Source: Paramecium sonneborni
Taxonomy: Eukaryota > Ciliophora > Oligohymenophorea > Peniculida > Parameciidae
Assembly (NCBI GenBank): GCA_905182985.1
Contig: CAJJDN010000076.1
Span: 389,952 to 453,951 of the forward strand
Length of the DNA stretch: 64,000 nucleotides
Direction: 5' to 3'
Positions 49,000 through 60,062 of the stretch are shown here, in pieces. Numbering within the stretch: the first letter of the stretch is position 1; every line of letters starts with the position of its first letter. A program made the position numbers and the translations under genes. A model generated the notes under the pieces. That model made no database searches. It was not told where the DNA came from and saw nothing but the letters and a program-made list of their open reading frames with translations.

Positions 49000-49160
49000 C
49001 TCATTTAATAAGTAATTTTGTTTGTTACGAATATTATTATTGAATTCTAATGTATGTAAATAGGATTTGATAATTTTAAAAAATATATAGTATTTTAATA
49101 TTGAAAGTTAAAAAATGCTTATTAACATATTATAAGGAGTTGAGTTTAAGATTTATTGAA
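48591..49160. other. Spacer before the YTH gene
   Basis: The first 400 bp are the right part of repeat copy 2, the rest is unique AT-rich sequence. No gene seen. Confidence 0.5.
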
Positions 49161-50889
49161 ATGGATTTGGTTAAGGAATTCTTTTGTTTATCTTTATTTT
49201 TTGTTTATTTTTTCATTTAAATTTTTATAGAGAGAGTAGTGTAGAAAGTATTTATGATCAAGTGAGATAGAACAAAGTTAAAAAATAGATAAAGTTTAAA
49301 AATTACTTAGTCAATTAGATTGATTTTTGAATAGTAGGTATGATTTAAATATATAAATATTGAATATTTGATTGTTTGCGATTATAAATACAAAAATATT
49401 TTGTACGATAATTTTGAAAAGAGAATTAATTGGTATGGTAATATAGAAGTATTAGTTGAGTTTGTATTGTCTAATAAACATAGAAATGGTTTAGTTAATA
49501 ATGATAAACAATTAAATATATTTAAGTATATATTTAAATCTTTTTATTTTTATTTATGCAAGCAACAAGTGAGCAAGTATGTGAAAAAATTTAAGTCATA
49601 GCCACAATATACATCATTAGAAAACTATGACAATATAGAATAAATCAGAAGTAAGTTTCCTGCTTTAGCTAATATCAACATTGATCATAAATTTGATAAT
49701 ATAAAGGATAGTAGATTCTTTATAATAAGAACTTAAGGAGAAGATAATGTTCATAGAGCTATGAAATATGGAATTTGGACAAGGTAAAGTTTTAATTAAG
49801 GAAAGCTCTTCTCGTAAAAATGAAAGATTAGATGAGGCATTCAAGAATAAAAAGGAAGATGTTTATTTATTTTTTACTGAAATAAATAGTATGTGTTTTA
49901 GTGGAATGGCTAAATTAACTTCTTAGTTTAATGCAAAATCTCATTTTAAATATTGGTTAATTGAGAATAAATGGTTTGGGACATTTTAAATTCAATGGGT
50001 AAATTGTTAATATTATTTTGTCTTAGCTTTACGTTAAAGACTTACCATTTAAACTATTTGATGAGATTAAATAAATCTAAAAACTAGAGGGAAGTGAAGA
50101 AACCTTAAAGTCAGTCTATGATCTTATTGATTGTACTGAACTTACAACAGAGAATGGCATAAAAATGGCTTAAATATTTTAATTAGAAAAAACTAATAAG
50201 AGTTTGTTTGAAGAATTTCCTTAATTAGATAAATTAGAAGTATATTCATTAATTTATAAAAACTTAAGTATGAAAGTAGACAAGAAAGAACTAATAATAT
50301 TAGATTTGAGAAAAAATTCTAGGAATTATCAGCAGTATTTGAAACTATTCCATTTTCTTTTTCAGTTGCTTCATATGAAAGAAAAAAAACAAATAGAAAA
50401 GCATAAGGTTCTTATTATTAATCTTAATATAACTAATAATATTATTATTAATAGCCTTATCAATAGTATTATTAATAGCCATTTGTAGGTATTTTATATT
50501 GTATAAAAATAGGTTATTAATTTTAATAAACACCACAATATTGGTAATTTAATAATGGATTTTATTAAAATTAATATCAATAGAACTAATATAATAATAA
50601 ATAAAGTTTTAATAAACAATAACAACCATATGACAAAAATTAATATTAATAAAATAATTATTAGAATTAATAATAGTAATAAAATGTGAATACATAATAA
50701 CCATAATAAAATTTAACTTAAGAAGAAAATTAAGATTTGTAGAGTGTACCTCTAGAACAAAGATTTTAAGTAAATAGTCAGTAATTGCAAAAGAGAGGAA
50801 AGTTTGATAAAAACAGAAACAAGAATAACAAAGACAATGTATAATATGTAGAAAAACATTAAACAGAAGCTCCTGTATAAAAATATTGA
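49161..50889 (+). CDS. YTH-domain protein (m6A RNA reader) with Q/N/Y-rich tail
   Basis: YTH domains bind N6-methyladenosine in RNA. The domain is clear at about 49.68-50.1 kb: DSRFFIIRTQGEDNVHRAMK, YGIWTR, NERLDEAFKNKKEDVYLFFT, MCFSGMAKLTS, WLIENKWFGTFQIQWV and, after an intron, YVKDLPF. The tryptophans of IWTR and of the YWLIENKW segment correspond to the aromatic cage. Introns near 49785 and 49998 restore frame. The C-terminal ~110 residues are prion-like (SYYQSQYNQQYYYQQPYQQY...) and are written largely with TAA/TAG codons, so the standard code hides them. TGA 50887-50889. The start is uncertain: ATG 49161 (MDLVKEFF) needs one or two introns before the domain. One frame change near 50.26-50.30 kb, between domain and tail, is unresolved. 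Confidence 0.85.
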
Positions 50890-51256
50890 TCGTTTTTATT
50901 TATTTAAATTTATAAAACGATCTGAGATATGAGTATGTCTAAAGTCTTTTTTATGTTAAAGAATTAATTAAGGAAATAATAAAAGAAATAAATAAAATGT
51001 GATGTGAGTTTTGTAAAAATGAAAATGATATTAAAAAGAGAGAAGAAGTTATAATCAAGAAGAGTATATATCAAATTAGATTATGTAATATTAAATAAAT
51101 TAAAATAATATTGTGAAAGCATAAAAAAAATAATTGCTAAAGAACAGTTACACAAATATTAATTATAGTAATTTTCTTAACCCCCTTATAATTAGAGTAT
51201 TATGAATAGAAGTGTTGATCTTTTGTTCAAAAATAATTTATATTAAATTAATTATA
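50890..51256. other. Gene-free AT-rich spacer
   Basis: Upstream region of the tubulin-UBR gene. No ORF of note, no recognisable motif. Confidence 0.5.
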
Positions 51257-52894
51257 ATGAGAGAAATCATTTCTTTACATATAGGTCAAGCAGGGCTATA
51301 AATTGGTAATTCCCTTTGGGAGTTGTTCTGTTTAGAACATAATATTCAATAAGATGGAACTGTTCCAACTGATAGAATATTGGAAGGACTAAATTCTAAT
51401 ATTGATTCTTTATTTTCATTGTCTTCATATGGAAGATATGTTCCAAGAGCAGTTTTCTTTGATGAAGATGCAACAGCAATAAATACAATAAAAAATGGAT
51501 AAATGAGAGGATTATTTAACCGTTCTTATGTACATCAATGTAAACTAGAATCAGGAGGATGTTGGGCAAGAAGTTTTGGATCGATTGTGCAATAAGAAGG
51601 TGAAGAAATATTAGCTGATAAAATAAGAAAGTAAATTGAAAATTGTGATGGTCTTTAAGGAATCATGCTTTATCATTCTATTGGAGGAGGATTTGGTGGA
51701 GGTTTTACATCTAAAATATTGGATTTACTCTCAACGGATTTAGAAAAAATCACTAAAGCAACTGTTTCTATTATGCCTTCAGAACATTCATTAACATCTT
51801 CTATTATAGAACCATATAATTCATTATTAACTCTTAAATATCTTAAAGAAAAGGCTGATTTATCTATTATGTTAGAAAATTCAGCTTTATATAGAGTAGC
51901 TAATTAATAATTAGATATTGAAAATCCAAATTATTCTACTATTAATAGAATGATTGCATAATTGATATCATCAGTTACTTAATCTTCTAGATTTAATGGA
52001 ACAAGATTTGTAGATTTAATTGAAATGAGAATGAATGTTATACCAGATCCTGATTTTTAATTTTTACATGCATCTTATGCTCCTTTTGTTAATATTGATA
52101 AGCAAAATACAGATTTGATAAATTTATAATAGATCACTAATTCATTATTTGATGAAAAAGCATCATTTATTAATTGTGATCATAAAAATATTAAATATTT
52201 GGCAGCAAATCTATTTTTTAGAGGAGATTGTCCTTGGACTGAAGTAAAAGGCGTTGTTGAATCATTAAAAAAATCTCCAAATATTTAATTTGCAGAATTT
52301 GCTGTTCCTGTATATCAAATTGCAATTAGTGATAAAGCACCTACTCCATTTCCTAATTGTGAATAAGGTAGATCAAATAAAGCAGTTTGTATGATTGCTA
52401 ATTCATCTGCAGTTGAAATTCCTATTGCACAAATTTAATAAAATGTACAAAATTTATATGCCAAACGAAGTCATGTTCATTGGTTTGTTGGAGAAGGAAG
52501 AGAAGAAGGAGAAATCTCAGAAGCTATTGAATTAGTTTCTACAATTATTAAGAATTATAAAGAAGCAGGATATGAAAATCCTGATAAAGATTATTGTACT
52601 AGAGTTTAACATGGAACTAATTATATAAGACAATTTGTATATACATGTGATTGTTTAGATGTTGAAGCATATAGAAAAAGAGGAACTGAAGAAGGAAAGA
52701 ATATGGAAGGTAGATATTTAGGAGTTTGTGTTCAATGTGCTAAAAAGTGCCATGTTGGGCATAACCTTTAAGCTGATAGAATTCATGATGGATTCTTTTG
52801 TGATTGTGGTTTAGAGGATTGTAAAGTTAAATGTCTGTGTTAAAAAGAAGAAAAATAAGAAGATTAGGAAAAAGAAGAAGGTTCATCATAATGA
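51257..52894 (+). CDS. Divergent alpha-tubulin-like protein with C-terminal UBR-box-like zinc finger
   Basis: Intronless, ATG 51257, TGA 52892-52894, 545 residues against about 450 for tubulin. The tubulin part starts MREIISLHIGQAGLQIGNSL and has WELFCLEHNIQQDG, VEPYNS-like IIEPYNSLLTLKYL, RFVDLIEMRMNVIPDP (Glu equivalent to alpha Glu254), KAVCMIANSSAVE and YAKRSHVHWFVGEGREEGEI. Spacing of the S9-S10 loop fits alpha-tubulin. The glycine signature GGGTGSG is GGGFGGG at residues 143-149, and the NNYARGHY segment reads GGCWARSF. Residues 464-528 form a cysteine/histidine domain: C-D-C, then VCVQCAKKCHVGHNLQADR, FFCDCGLEDC, CLC. The C-x2-C-x3-C-H-x2-H...FFCDCG pattern is that of UBR boxes, which bind N-degrons. 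An acidic Glu/Gln tail follows. Function unknown; the fusion is inferred from one uninterrupted frame. Confidence 0.95.
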
Positions 52895-53124
52895 ATATAA
52901 TTATTAAAATAATGAATTATATGAAACAAAGATTATTGATTATATTTAATTCTAAAAATTTCATTCTATTTATTACAATCATATCGATATTCATGTCCAT
53001 CGAGACAGATAAATTAAAAAGATTATATTTTAATTGCATATATAATGTTTATTTTGGTTTTCTTACAAATTAAAATGTTAAAAAAAATATCTTATCATAT
53101 TCCAATATTTTTATAATCTTAATA

Positions 53125-54570
53125 TCAACACAATTAATTTAGTCTTTTTTAAATATATTATTTATCATGATATCCTTTCTTTAAAGCTTCATTAAAGCAT
53201 TATTTAGATAATTCCTTTTAACCTTGTTCAAATAATGCATCAGCTAAAAATTAAATACTAAAATTTACCTTTTATCACTAGATAATCAAGATTTTTTGAA
53301 ATCGAATACGCTTTATCAAGACTTTTAAAAGCTTCTTTATATTATTTAAGCTCAAGTAATGCAATTCCTAATTTGAAATTAATTTTTTACCTTTTATAGA
53401 AAGAGCTTGGTGAAGCTAGGGATTAATTTTAAGTACTTCATTACAACATATAATTGCTTCTTTAAATTATCCCAAACGATTTAGGGCACGAGCTATAATT
53501 AAGAAATTAATATACATTTATTGATATAAGGTGTTTCATTATATTTATTTATTTCTATTGCTTTTTCATAACACATAAGTTCTTCTTGAGTTCTTCCTAA
53601 ATTTCCTAATGCAAGCCCTATTAATATATTAATATCAAAAAAACCTTTAGTTGTATATACCATTTCATTTTTTGGATTCATTTTAATAGCTTTATCACAG
53701 CAGATAAGAGCTTCTTCAATTTTACCTTAACTATATAATGAGGATGCTATTTTTTCAAATATCTTTACCCTTTGTAGAATAAGCACAGTCATTTTAAGGG
53801 TTAATCTAAATTGCAATATCACATGTTTATGCTGCTTCTATAAATTACCCCAATTTATTTAATGTTCGAGCTAATAAACATATCATAATTTCTACCCTTC
53901 CATATATAAACCTAATCTTAGTGAGGATTATTTTTTAAAGATTCATTAAAGAAAAATAGTGCTTCTTAAAAGCTTTATTAATCCCATAATTTCCAGCCTA
54001 AAAAAATTAAAAATGATTTTCACCTTATTTTAAATCTTATTCAGCTTTTTCTTTATCAATTATAAGTTATTATTATGGTCTTTGTATAACTGATTCATTG
54101 AAAGTTGGTTTCTAAATCCCTTTAAAAGTTTTTTCTATTTTTTATGAAAATGCTAAAACATGTTCTAGTAATATTATAAAACAATTACAATTATTGTTTT
54201 GAATTAAGCTTAAGCCAGATCCTAAAAATTATTTGATCTCATAATATTATTTTTGATTGAATATCTCTATTAATTGTTGTAATTTTGAGATTTCTCCTGC
54301 TAAAACTTTGTTATGAAATTCATATTCCTATTTAATTTAATTGTAAATTTAATTTAATTCATCTAATGCTTTTTAATTATTCTTTAAGTTGCATCTTAAG
54401 AGGTCTTAAAATTATCTAAAATCATTGCAATCTTAAACATGATTTTTGTGTCGATCTTGTAAACATTTTAGACAGAACTGAGGATTTTATGAGCAAGCAT
54501 AATTTGTACAAAACCCAATAATTTCGTTATTTTCATGATCAAAAAATGTGCAAGTGTAATAAGAATTCAT
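53125..54570 (-). CDS. B-box zinc finger and TPR protein
   Basis: ATG 54570, TGA 53125-53127. The N-terminus MNSYYTCTFFDHENNEIIGF is followed by C-T-N-Y-A-C, FCLKCLQDRHKNH and VQDC: the Cys/His spacing of a B-box zinc finger. A coiled-coil segment follows (ALDELNQIYNQIKQEYEFHN; EISKLQQLIEIF). The C-terminal half is a TPR array with units such as YEKAIEINKYNETPYINK, LGRTQEELMCYE and CFNEALKKGYHDKQYIQ. The several frame changes between TPR units fit introns of 23-26 nt, typically placed near the Pro-Asn turn. B-box plus coiled coil plus TPR is a frequent ciliate expansion, probably a scaffold or ubiquitin adaptor. The partner is unknown. Confidence 0.85.
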
Positions 54571-55094
54571 ATTTGAATATATTTATTTTAAAAAATTAAT
54601 ATTACTAAAAATTTTAATATTAGATGAAATTCTTTTCAAGATGCTAATCAATAATCTAAAAATATCAATTATTTATTAAATATTTCAATTCTCAACGAAA
54701 CATTAAAAGAATTGGATAAAATCGATGATTTAATAACTAAATGAGTTTATAATAACATTTAAAAAGTTTTTAATATTCTGTTGAAAAGATCTATTTTAAC
54801 AAAATTCTTGATGATGAATTATAAAATAAAGAATAAATTATTCAAATTTTTAGGTTATAAGATTATATTGAAATTCAATAGAAAAAGCTACTTCTGTGCC
54901 TACTTTGTGACTACATGTAGCAGTCCGAAGCCAACTAGACAAGATATATACAATATTTGCCCTAAATAATGTTAAATATGTTCAATGAATGAATAGGATG
55001 ATAGGGTAAAGAATTGTTTGAAACTTACTAGTAAATGATGCAAATGCATTATTTTAAATGAATATCCATTGTAAAAATATAAATAATTCTGATT
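54571..55094. other. Gene-free spacer
   Basis: No gene supported. A short standard-code ORF at 54781 has no start context or similarity and is probably chance. Confidence 0.45.
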
Positions 55095-57235
55095 TCACAC
55101 CCTTGATTTAATAAATCTTTCTGCTTCTTTATGGTTTAATAGTTTAGAAAACTGCATTTCAAATCTGTTTTTGCCGATTTTCACCGCCTTCTCACAAATG
55201 AGTCTGTCTCCCTAACCCATTATCTTGAGTTCAAATAACTTTTCTCCATTCTTTTGTTGTATAATTTTGATTCCTGATGAATTATATTAAGAAGAAGCGA
55301 CACCCTTCTCAGCTGCTTGACGAAACTTCTTTTTCTGTATTTTGTTCTAAAATTAGATCTCCTCTGAGAAGATGATAACATAATTTAGTTAAAGTATTGC
55401 ATATCCGTAATGTAACCTGAATTCTTTTACTTTTTTTCTTCTGCTTTCTATCTGAACTAGTCTATTGTTTATTTTCGATTTCTATTTTTTCTCTTGGTCA
55501 TTGCTTCTTCAAATTCGAGCTTTTATGGTATATCAGCTCTCTCAGGGAGGATTAAATGAATCAGCTACTAATCAATATTCTCTTCTAATAATTGCTGATT
55601 TTATGCAAGTTCATCTGCAGACAATTATTTCTACTCGTCCTATTAGAATACAGGAGGTTGTATTGCCTCAATTTAGTATTTTTTCTAAATCTCATTGTGG
55701 CATTTAAGTTTGAGATTAAAGTCCTTCTACTGCAATGCTAAAAGCACCTCAAACTCTTCAGATTTACTCATTAATTCACAAAGCTTTTGTTTCTCCTCGA
55801 AACTATACTCATCACTCATTATCACTTCATTGAGCTCTCCTATGATGAACTCAAAATTTAGGTCATCTAATTTAGATAGATTCTCAGCGCTAGTAAACAA
55901 GCCTTCCATATTCTTCGATTTTTTTGCAGCACACATTTAAATATGGTAGATTCTTGATAGTTCAACAATGTCATTTAAGTATGTTTGAGAATTAGGTGAA
56001 AACTTTTAGGCTTACTTTTCAAACTGGTCTATGACAACTTGAGAGAATTAAGCAGACTTATCGTACTAATTCATTTCGTAATAAAATTTGCTGAGAGCTT
56101 GAGAGAATACAAGACTCTTTTAGTCCAACGAAACTGCTTTTTATAAATAAAATTCTGCCTCCTTCAGGTTTTTTTGTTGGTATTACAAGCTCACCCCAAT
56201 ATGGTAATGTGCGAAAGAATAAAGTTTGCTATAGACAAAATTCTTCTTTTCATGAAGCTTCAAATAATCTCGCATCATTGATTCAGCTAAAGCATACTAT
56301 CCTTATTAGAAAGCAATCTCTCCACAGTTGAAATAGATGACAGCATACTTTTGAGTCTACTTCAGAATTGATTAAAAGGAGTTGATAGCTACCTATGGTT
56401 TATTCAAGGACATTTGACAAGCTCTGATAAAGAGAGGATAGATTTGAACGTTCTCAGCCATCATATCTTGAAACTCTTTCATTTGATTCTCATCAATCAT
56501 ATCTTATGGGCTCTCATTTTGAAAATCTGGCATTTATATATGGTGTCCATTCCAATAAGGCTGTTAAGGCTATTTAGGTTCTTAGCTTTAAGTCTAGCTT
56601 GGCTGGTAGTTGGATACCAATATTTTAAGGGAATCGAGTTTGGCTCCTTTCAAGGATGGATTAGATTCTGCATGCTGAAGAAGAGACTTTGCTATTCCCT
56701 AATCTAGGGGCAAGAGATGATTAGTTAATTTCAGTAAACCTTTAAAGAACTGGTCTTAATCTGTAGGCTTCACAGATATAGTTTTTGGATCATCTATTCG
56801 AATCAATGGATACCCATCTTAAGCATTTTTGTAGTATGGGTTAATAATTTAAACCTAGGCACCTATGTGGAATACTTGATGAGAATTCCTCTTAGATGCT
56901 TTGTGATTGTAGACAGCAACCTTTTCAATTTTACCATTTTCATCCATAGCTATAAACATGATACTCATGAAATCTGTGGAAGGAAGGATGATATGAAGAT
57001 CCAAATAGAGGTTTTTGTGGATCTAGTCGATTCTCAAATCCTGAAGGTAGGCCTTCTTTGAGTTTTTACTAATAAGAATGTTGGCATTGTTTGATCCAGA
57101 TTGTGAAGAGTTTATTAAAGGAATGTACATTTCGCGGTTTTGTGTCATTCGTTCTTGCTCTTTTAGTGATCCTGCAAATTAATAAAGAAGTTCAAGAGTT
57201 TCATCTTCACTATGTTTAGTTTGCTATGATCCCAT
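55095..57235 (-). CDS. TPR-like protein, unassigned, of atypical base composition
   Basis: ATG 57235 (MGSQQTKHSEDETLELLYQF), TGA 55095-55097; about 695 residues. The first 250 residues are a globular region without recognised family (YLDLHIILPSTDFMSIMFIA; GYPLIRIDDPKTISV). TPR-like helices follow (NKPQVAINSFQSILKQTQ; YAVIYFNCGEIAFQQGQYAL; KEAEFYLQKAVSLDQKS). Next come a charged helical part and a C-terminal segment FELKIMGQGDRLICEKAVKI...HKEAERFIKSRV. One intron of 53 nt (GTTACATTACGG...TCTTCTCAG, near 55390) joins QKNS to EEIQFQNK in exact phase, twice the usual size. Coding DNA is visibly richer in G and C than the neighbours. MGSQ could be myristoylated. No orthologue recognised. Confidence 0.85.
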
Positions 57236-57284
57236 ATTAGATAATATTAATATTAACATCGATAGAGCAGATAGTTTTTTAATA

Positions 57285-57840
57285 ATGGTAAGTACAATAA
57301 TTCAGATTTAAAATAGTATAAAATAAATAATTTCAGATAACACTATGCTAATCAACATTCAATCAAATTTGAATTTCTTTATAAAACTTATGTATGGTAG
57401 CATTGGAATAGTTGGTCTGATAATGTTGATGGTAGATTAGACGTGAAAAGAGTTCTGGAAAATTTTACAGATTATCCTATCTGTTGTTAATCATATACAT
57501 TTGCTTGCAGAGGCAACTAAATAGCTTAGGGGATTAGTTGATGAAGCTGTACTAGAAGTAGTAAGCTATCAGAACTGAGTTGAAATTCACAAAGAAGTAC
57601 ATCGATTCCATTAAAGACATTAATGATGTTATTGTGAAAGGAGTAATTGGTGTTTTTGATTTGGAAGCTATTCATCAAAACGGGGATCTATCTTAGATGT
57701 TGAGTTTCGCATTGAAAGAATCTGGGCTTCTTTTTTGGAATAGTCAAGAGATCTAGCGGTAGATCAATCTTGCTTCTGCATTCATTAACCTTCCACGATT
57801 GATCACTTGGTTCTACGAAGATAAGGTGAGATTTTAATGT
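57285..57840 (+). CDS. Hypothetical gene, frame disrupted
   Basis: Divergent from the preceding gene (49 bp between ATGs) and similar to it in composition. ATG 57285 is followed at once by a possible 47-nt intron (GTAAGTACAA...ATTTCAG). Then comes a hydrophobic N-terminal segment, NTMLINIQSNLNFFIKLMYG with SIGIVGLIMLM, probably membrane-spanning. Next are NHIHLLAEATKQLRGLVDEA and, in another frame, TELKFTKKYIDSIKDINDVI, VKGVIGVFDLEAIHQNGDLS and INLASAFINLPRLITWFYED. A TGA at about 57441 and a one-base shift near 57555 have no convincing intron. It is either a gene with unusual introns or a decaying one. No family recognised. Confidence 0.4.
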
Positions 57841-58239
57841 ATGACTTATTAAAATTATTCATTTTTAACCATATCCCTTTATTAAGCTTGGACATTTATA
57901 TTGCTCTCAAAATATCAAATTAGAAAATCATTTTTAATCTCTATAATTCTACTATTTTATAGTTTTACATTGATATATCCACAACTTAAAATGATTTAAC
58001 TAAACCTTACTATAATTTAAAAATCAATATATTGAAAGATTGGAGTATGTTCATAGTTGTAAATTTTTGTATCACAAAAGAATATTGAAGCAATTAATTG
58101 ATATCAAAATACTCCATATGGAATTTTCAATCATGAAGTGGAAAAATTTAAGACTAATTGAAATATCTTTTTAAATATATTTGAATTAATATTATATTTT
58201 AGATGCACTATAAATTTATAATATGATAATCTCTTATAA
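57841..58239. other. Gene-free AT-rich spacer
   Basis: Nothing supported on either strand. Confidence 0.45.
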
Positions 58240-59030
58240 TTTATCATTCAAAACATTACTTCCATAATATCTTATTTTTCTATTCCATAATAATAAGCTT
58301 ATTGAACTGAAGGTTAATTTCTAAAAAAATTATTCATGAATATTACTAATTGAAGTCATCTGACAAATTATACCAAATTCCTTATTTTTTTCCATTTTCA
58401 TATCTTCCTCCTCCTCTTAAATATCGAATATTTATACATATGTTAAAAATGAATTTAAGCACCGTGCTTGAACATTGTTTTCCATTCTCCCTTTTTTAAA
58501 CCATTATCGTACTCTCCTTTATAATGTATTTAGTATTTTCTAATAAATTAAATAAATACAATGAATAATTCTCGTATAATTCAATCCATTATCCTTATTT
58601 TCTTCCAAACTAATCATAAAGTCCTCCACCACTTAATTATTTAGTTTAATTACATTTCTTCATTTATAATAATATTGTCACCAAACCAATTGGAAGTTCT
58701 AGATTTTCTGATAATCTTCCATTATCCTTATCTCTATCCATGACAATATTCACCAAACCAAGCTATTTACAAATATCTAATAATTATCATAATTAAACTA
58801 TGAAAAATTTTTATCTATCTCGATCCATCTACCATTTTTTTATCCAATATAATTATAGATCCCTAAACCACTTTTTCTTAATTTTCAATACATAATTTAA
58901 TCTTTAAATATTGTTTCCCAACATCCAACTTTAAGATTATTTAAATATTCTCCCTTCATATAGATCTCATTTTATGAACTAAATTTAGGATGAAAATAAA
59001 TTACTCGAAAACTTCAATCCATTTCCCTTT
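58240..59030 (-). CDS. Tandem glycine-rich (MORN-like) repeat protein, minus-strand paralogue
   Basis: At least three repeat units of about 230 bp on the minus strand. Each contains G-[K/R/Q]-W-I-E followed by an acidic turn: KGKWIEVFE near 59010, NGRWIEIDKNFS near 58825, KQGQWIELYENYSLY near 58590. Each is preceded by S-G-G-G-L-Y-D-like and GEYDNGLKKGEW-like segments. They are the same units as in the gene at 60063-62740, so the two are diverged, divergently oriented copies. The start and end of this one are not resolved, and frame interruptions fit short introns. MORN-like repeats bind membranes or scaffold proteins; no specific role can be given. Confidence 0.6.
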
Positions 59031-60062
59031 TTTTTATTTTTCTTTTTTTATATATCTATTCGCATTATCTACTTTTTATTCTGACAAACATATTCCAAAT
59101 TTGGAATTATCATTCATGGAATTATTAATAATTATAGATAATATAATTCATTTAGATGATCCAATTAAAGCAAATAATTCTTAGAAACTAAAAATAAACT
59201 TTTAAAAAATATAGCCCCTTGAAAGGCAATAATAGGTAATTTTTCATTTAATAACCAAATTTTAAGATAATAAAAATAATTTAAATATGATTATGCTGAT
59301 CAAAATAAAATCAAAATCTTTTTATAACAACTCGAGTAAAATTTAGTAGATATATCGAATTAAAAATTAGAATTATTTTTGCAAATACTGTGTAATTTAA
59401 AGAAATATTATAAAACTTATTTAAAAATTAAAGCAAAGTAAATAAACTCAATAATCCCTTTTACATGAAATAACAATTTTAAGATTTATTAATCATAAAT
59501 TGAGAAATTATTTAAGCCAAAAACTCCTTTTTGAGCTATTTATTATCAATTAAGATATTATTTGATTCAAAGAATTATGACCAAATAGTTATGGCAATAT
59601 TTTGTGAATTTCTCATTTAATTAAAATCGAAAATGTTAGAAGAGAACGAAAAGAACTTGAAATTTTGAGAAACTTGGATGTCCATTTTGAGATGAGAATT
59701 TAAATCAGAATGAATTTTTTTAGTAAATATCAATTTGCAATTCCACTTTGAATAAAGACATTTATCCTAACCTTCTAATAACAACAAAAGATTAACTATT
59801 TATAATTAATTTATAAATATTTCTATTTCAAAAATTAAGAAATAGTTATAAGTAGATAGAATAAAGAATTATATTTATAATACTCTATATAGACTTCATT
59901 GTTGAATGAACAAAAGTTTAATATATTGATTAATAATGTGTGTCTAATTAATGGAACAATTGAAGTCTTTTAATAATCTAACTTTATGTAAAAATATTTT
60001 TTCCCATTTTTCTTAATATTTTATACAAAATAAATAAAAATCTTCTAGAATTTTTAATTGAT
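59031..60062. other. Gene-free AT-rich spacer between the two repeat-protein genes
   Basis: About 1 kb of AT-rich DNA separating the divergent paralogues. No supported gene; it presumably holds both promoters. Confidence 0.45.

Noticed and set aside
50345..50536. Overlapping ORFs rich in Ile and Asn on both strands (also 50270-50488)
   Set aside because: Other-frame and antisense readings of the Q/N/Y-rich tail of the YTH protein.
53499..53681. 60-aa minus ORF as a separate TPR gene
   Set aside because: It is one exon of the B-box/TPR gene.
55465..56707. Several plus-strand ORFs of 64-97 codons
   Set aside because: Antisense to the well-supported minus-strand gene 55095-57235.
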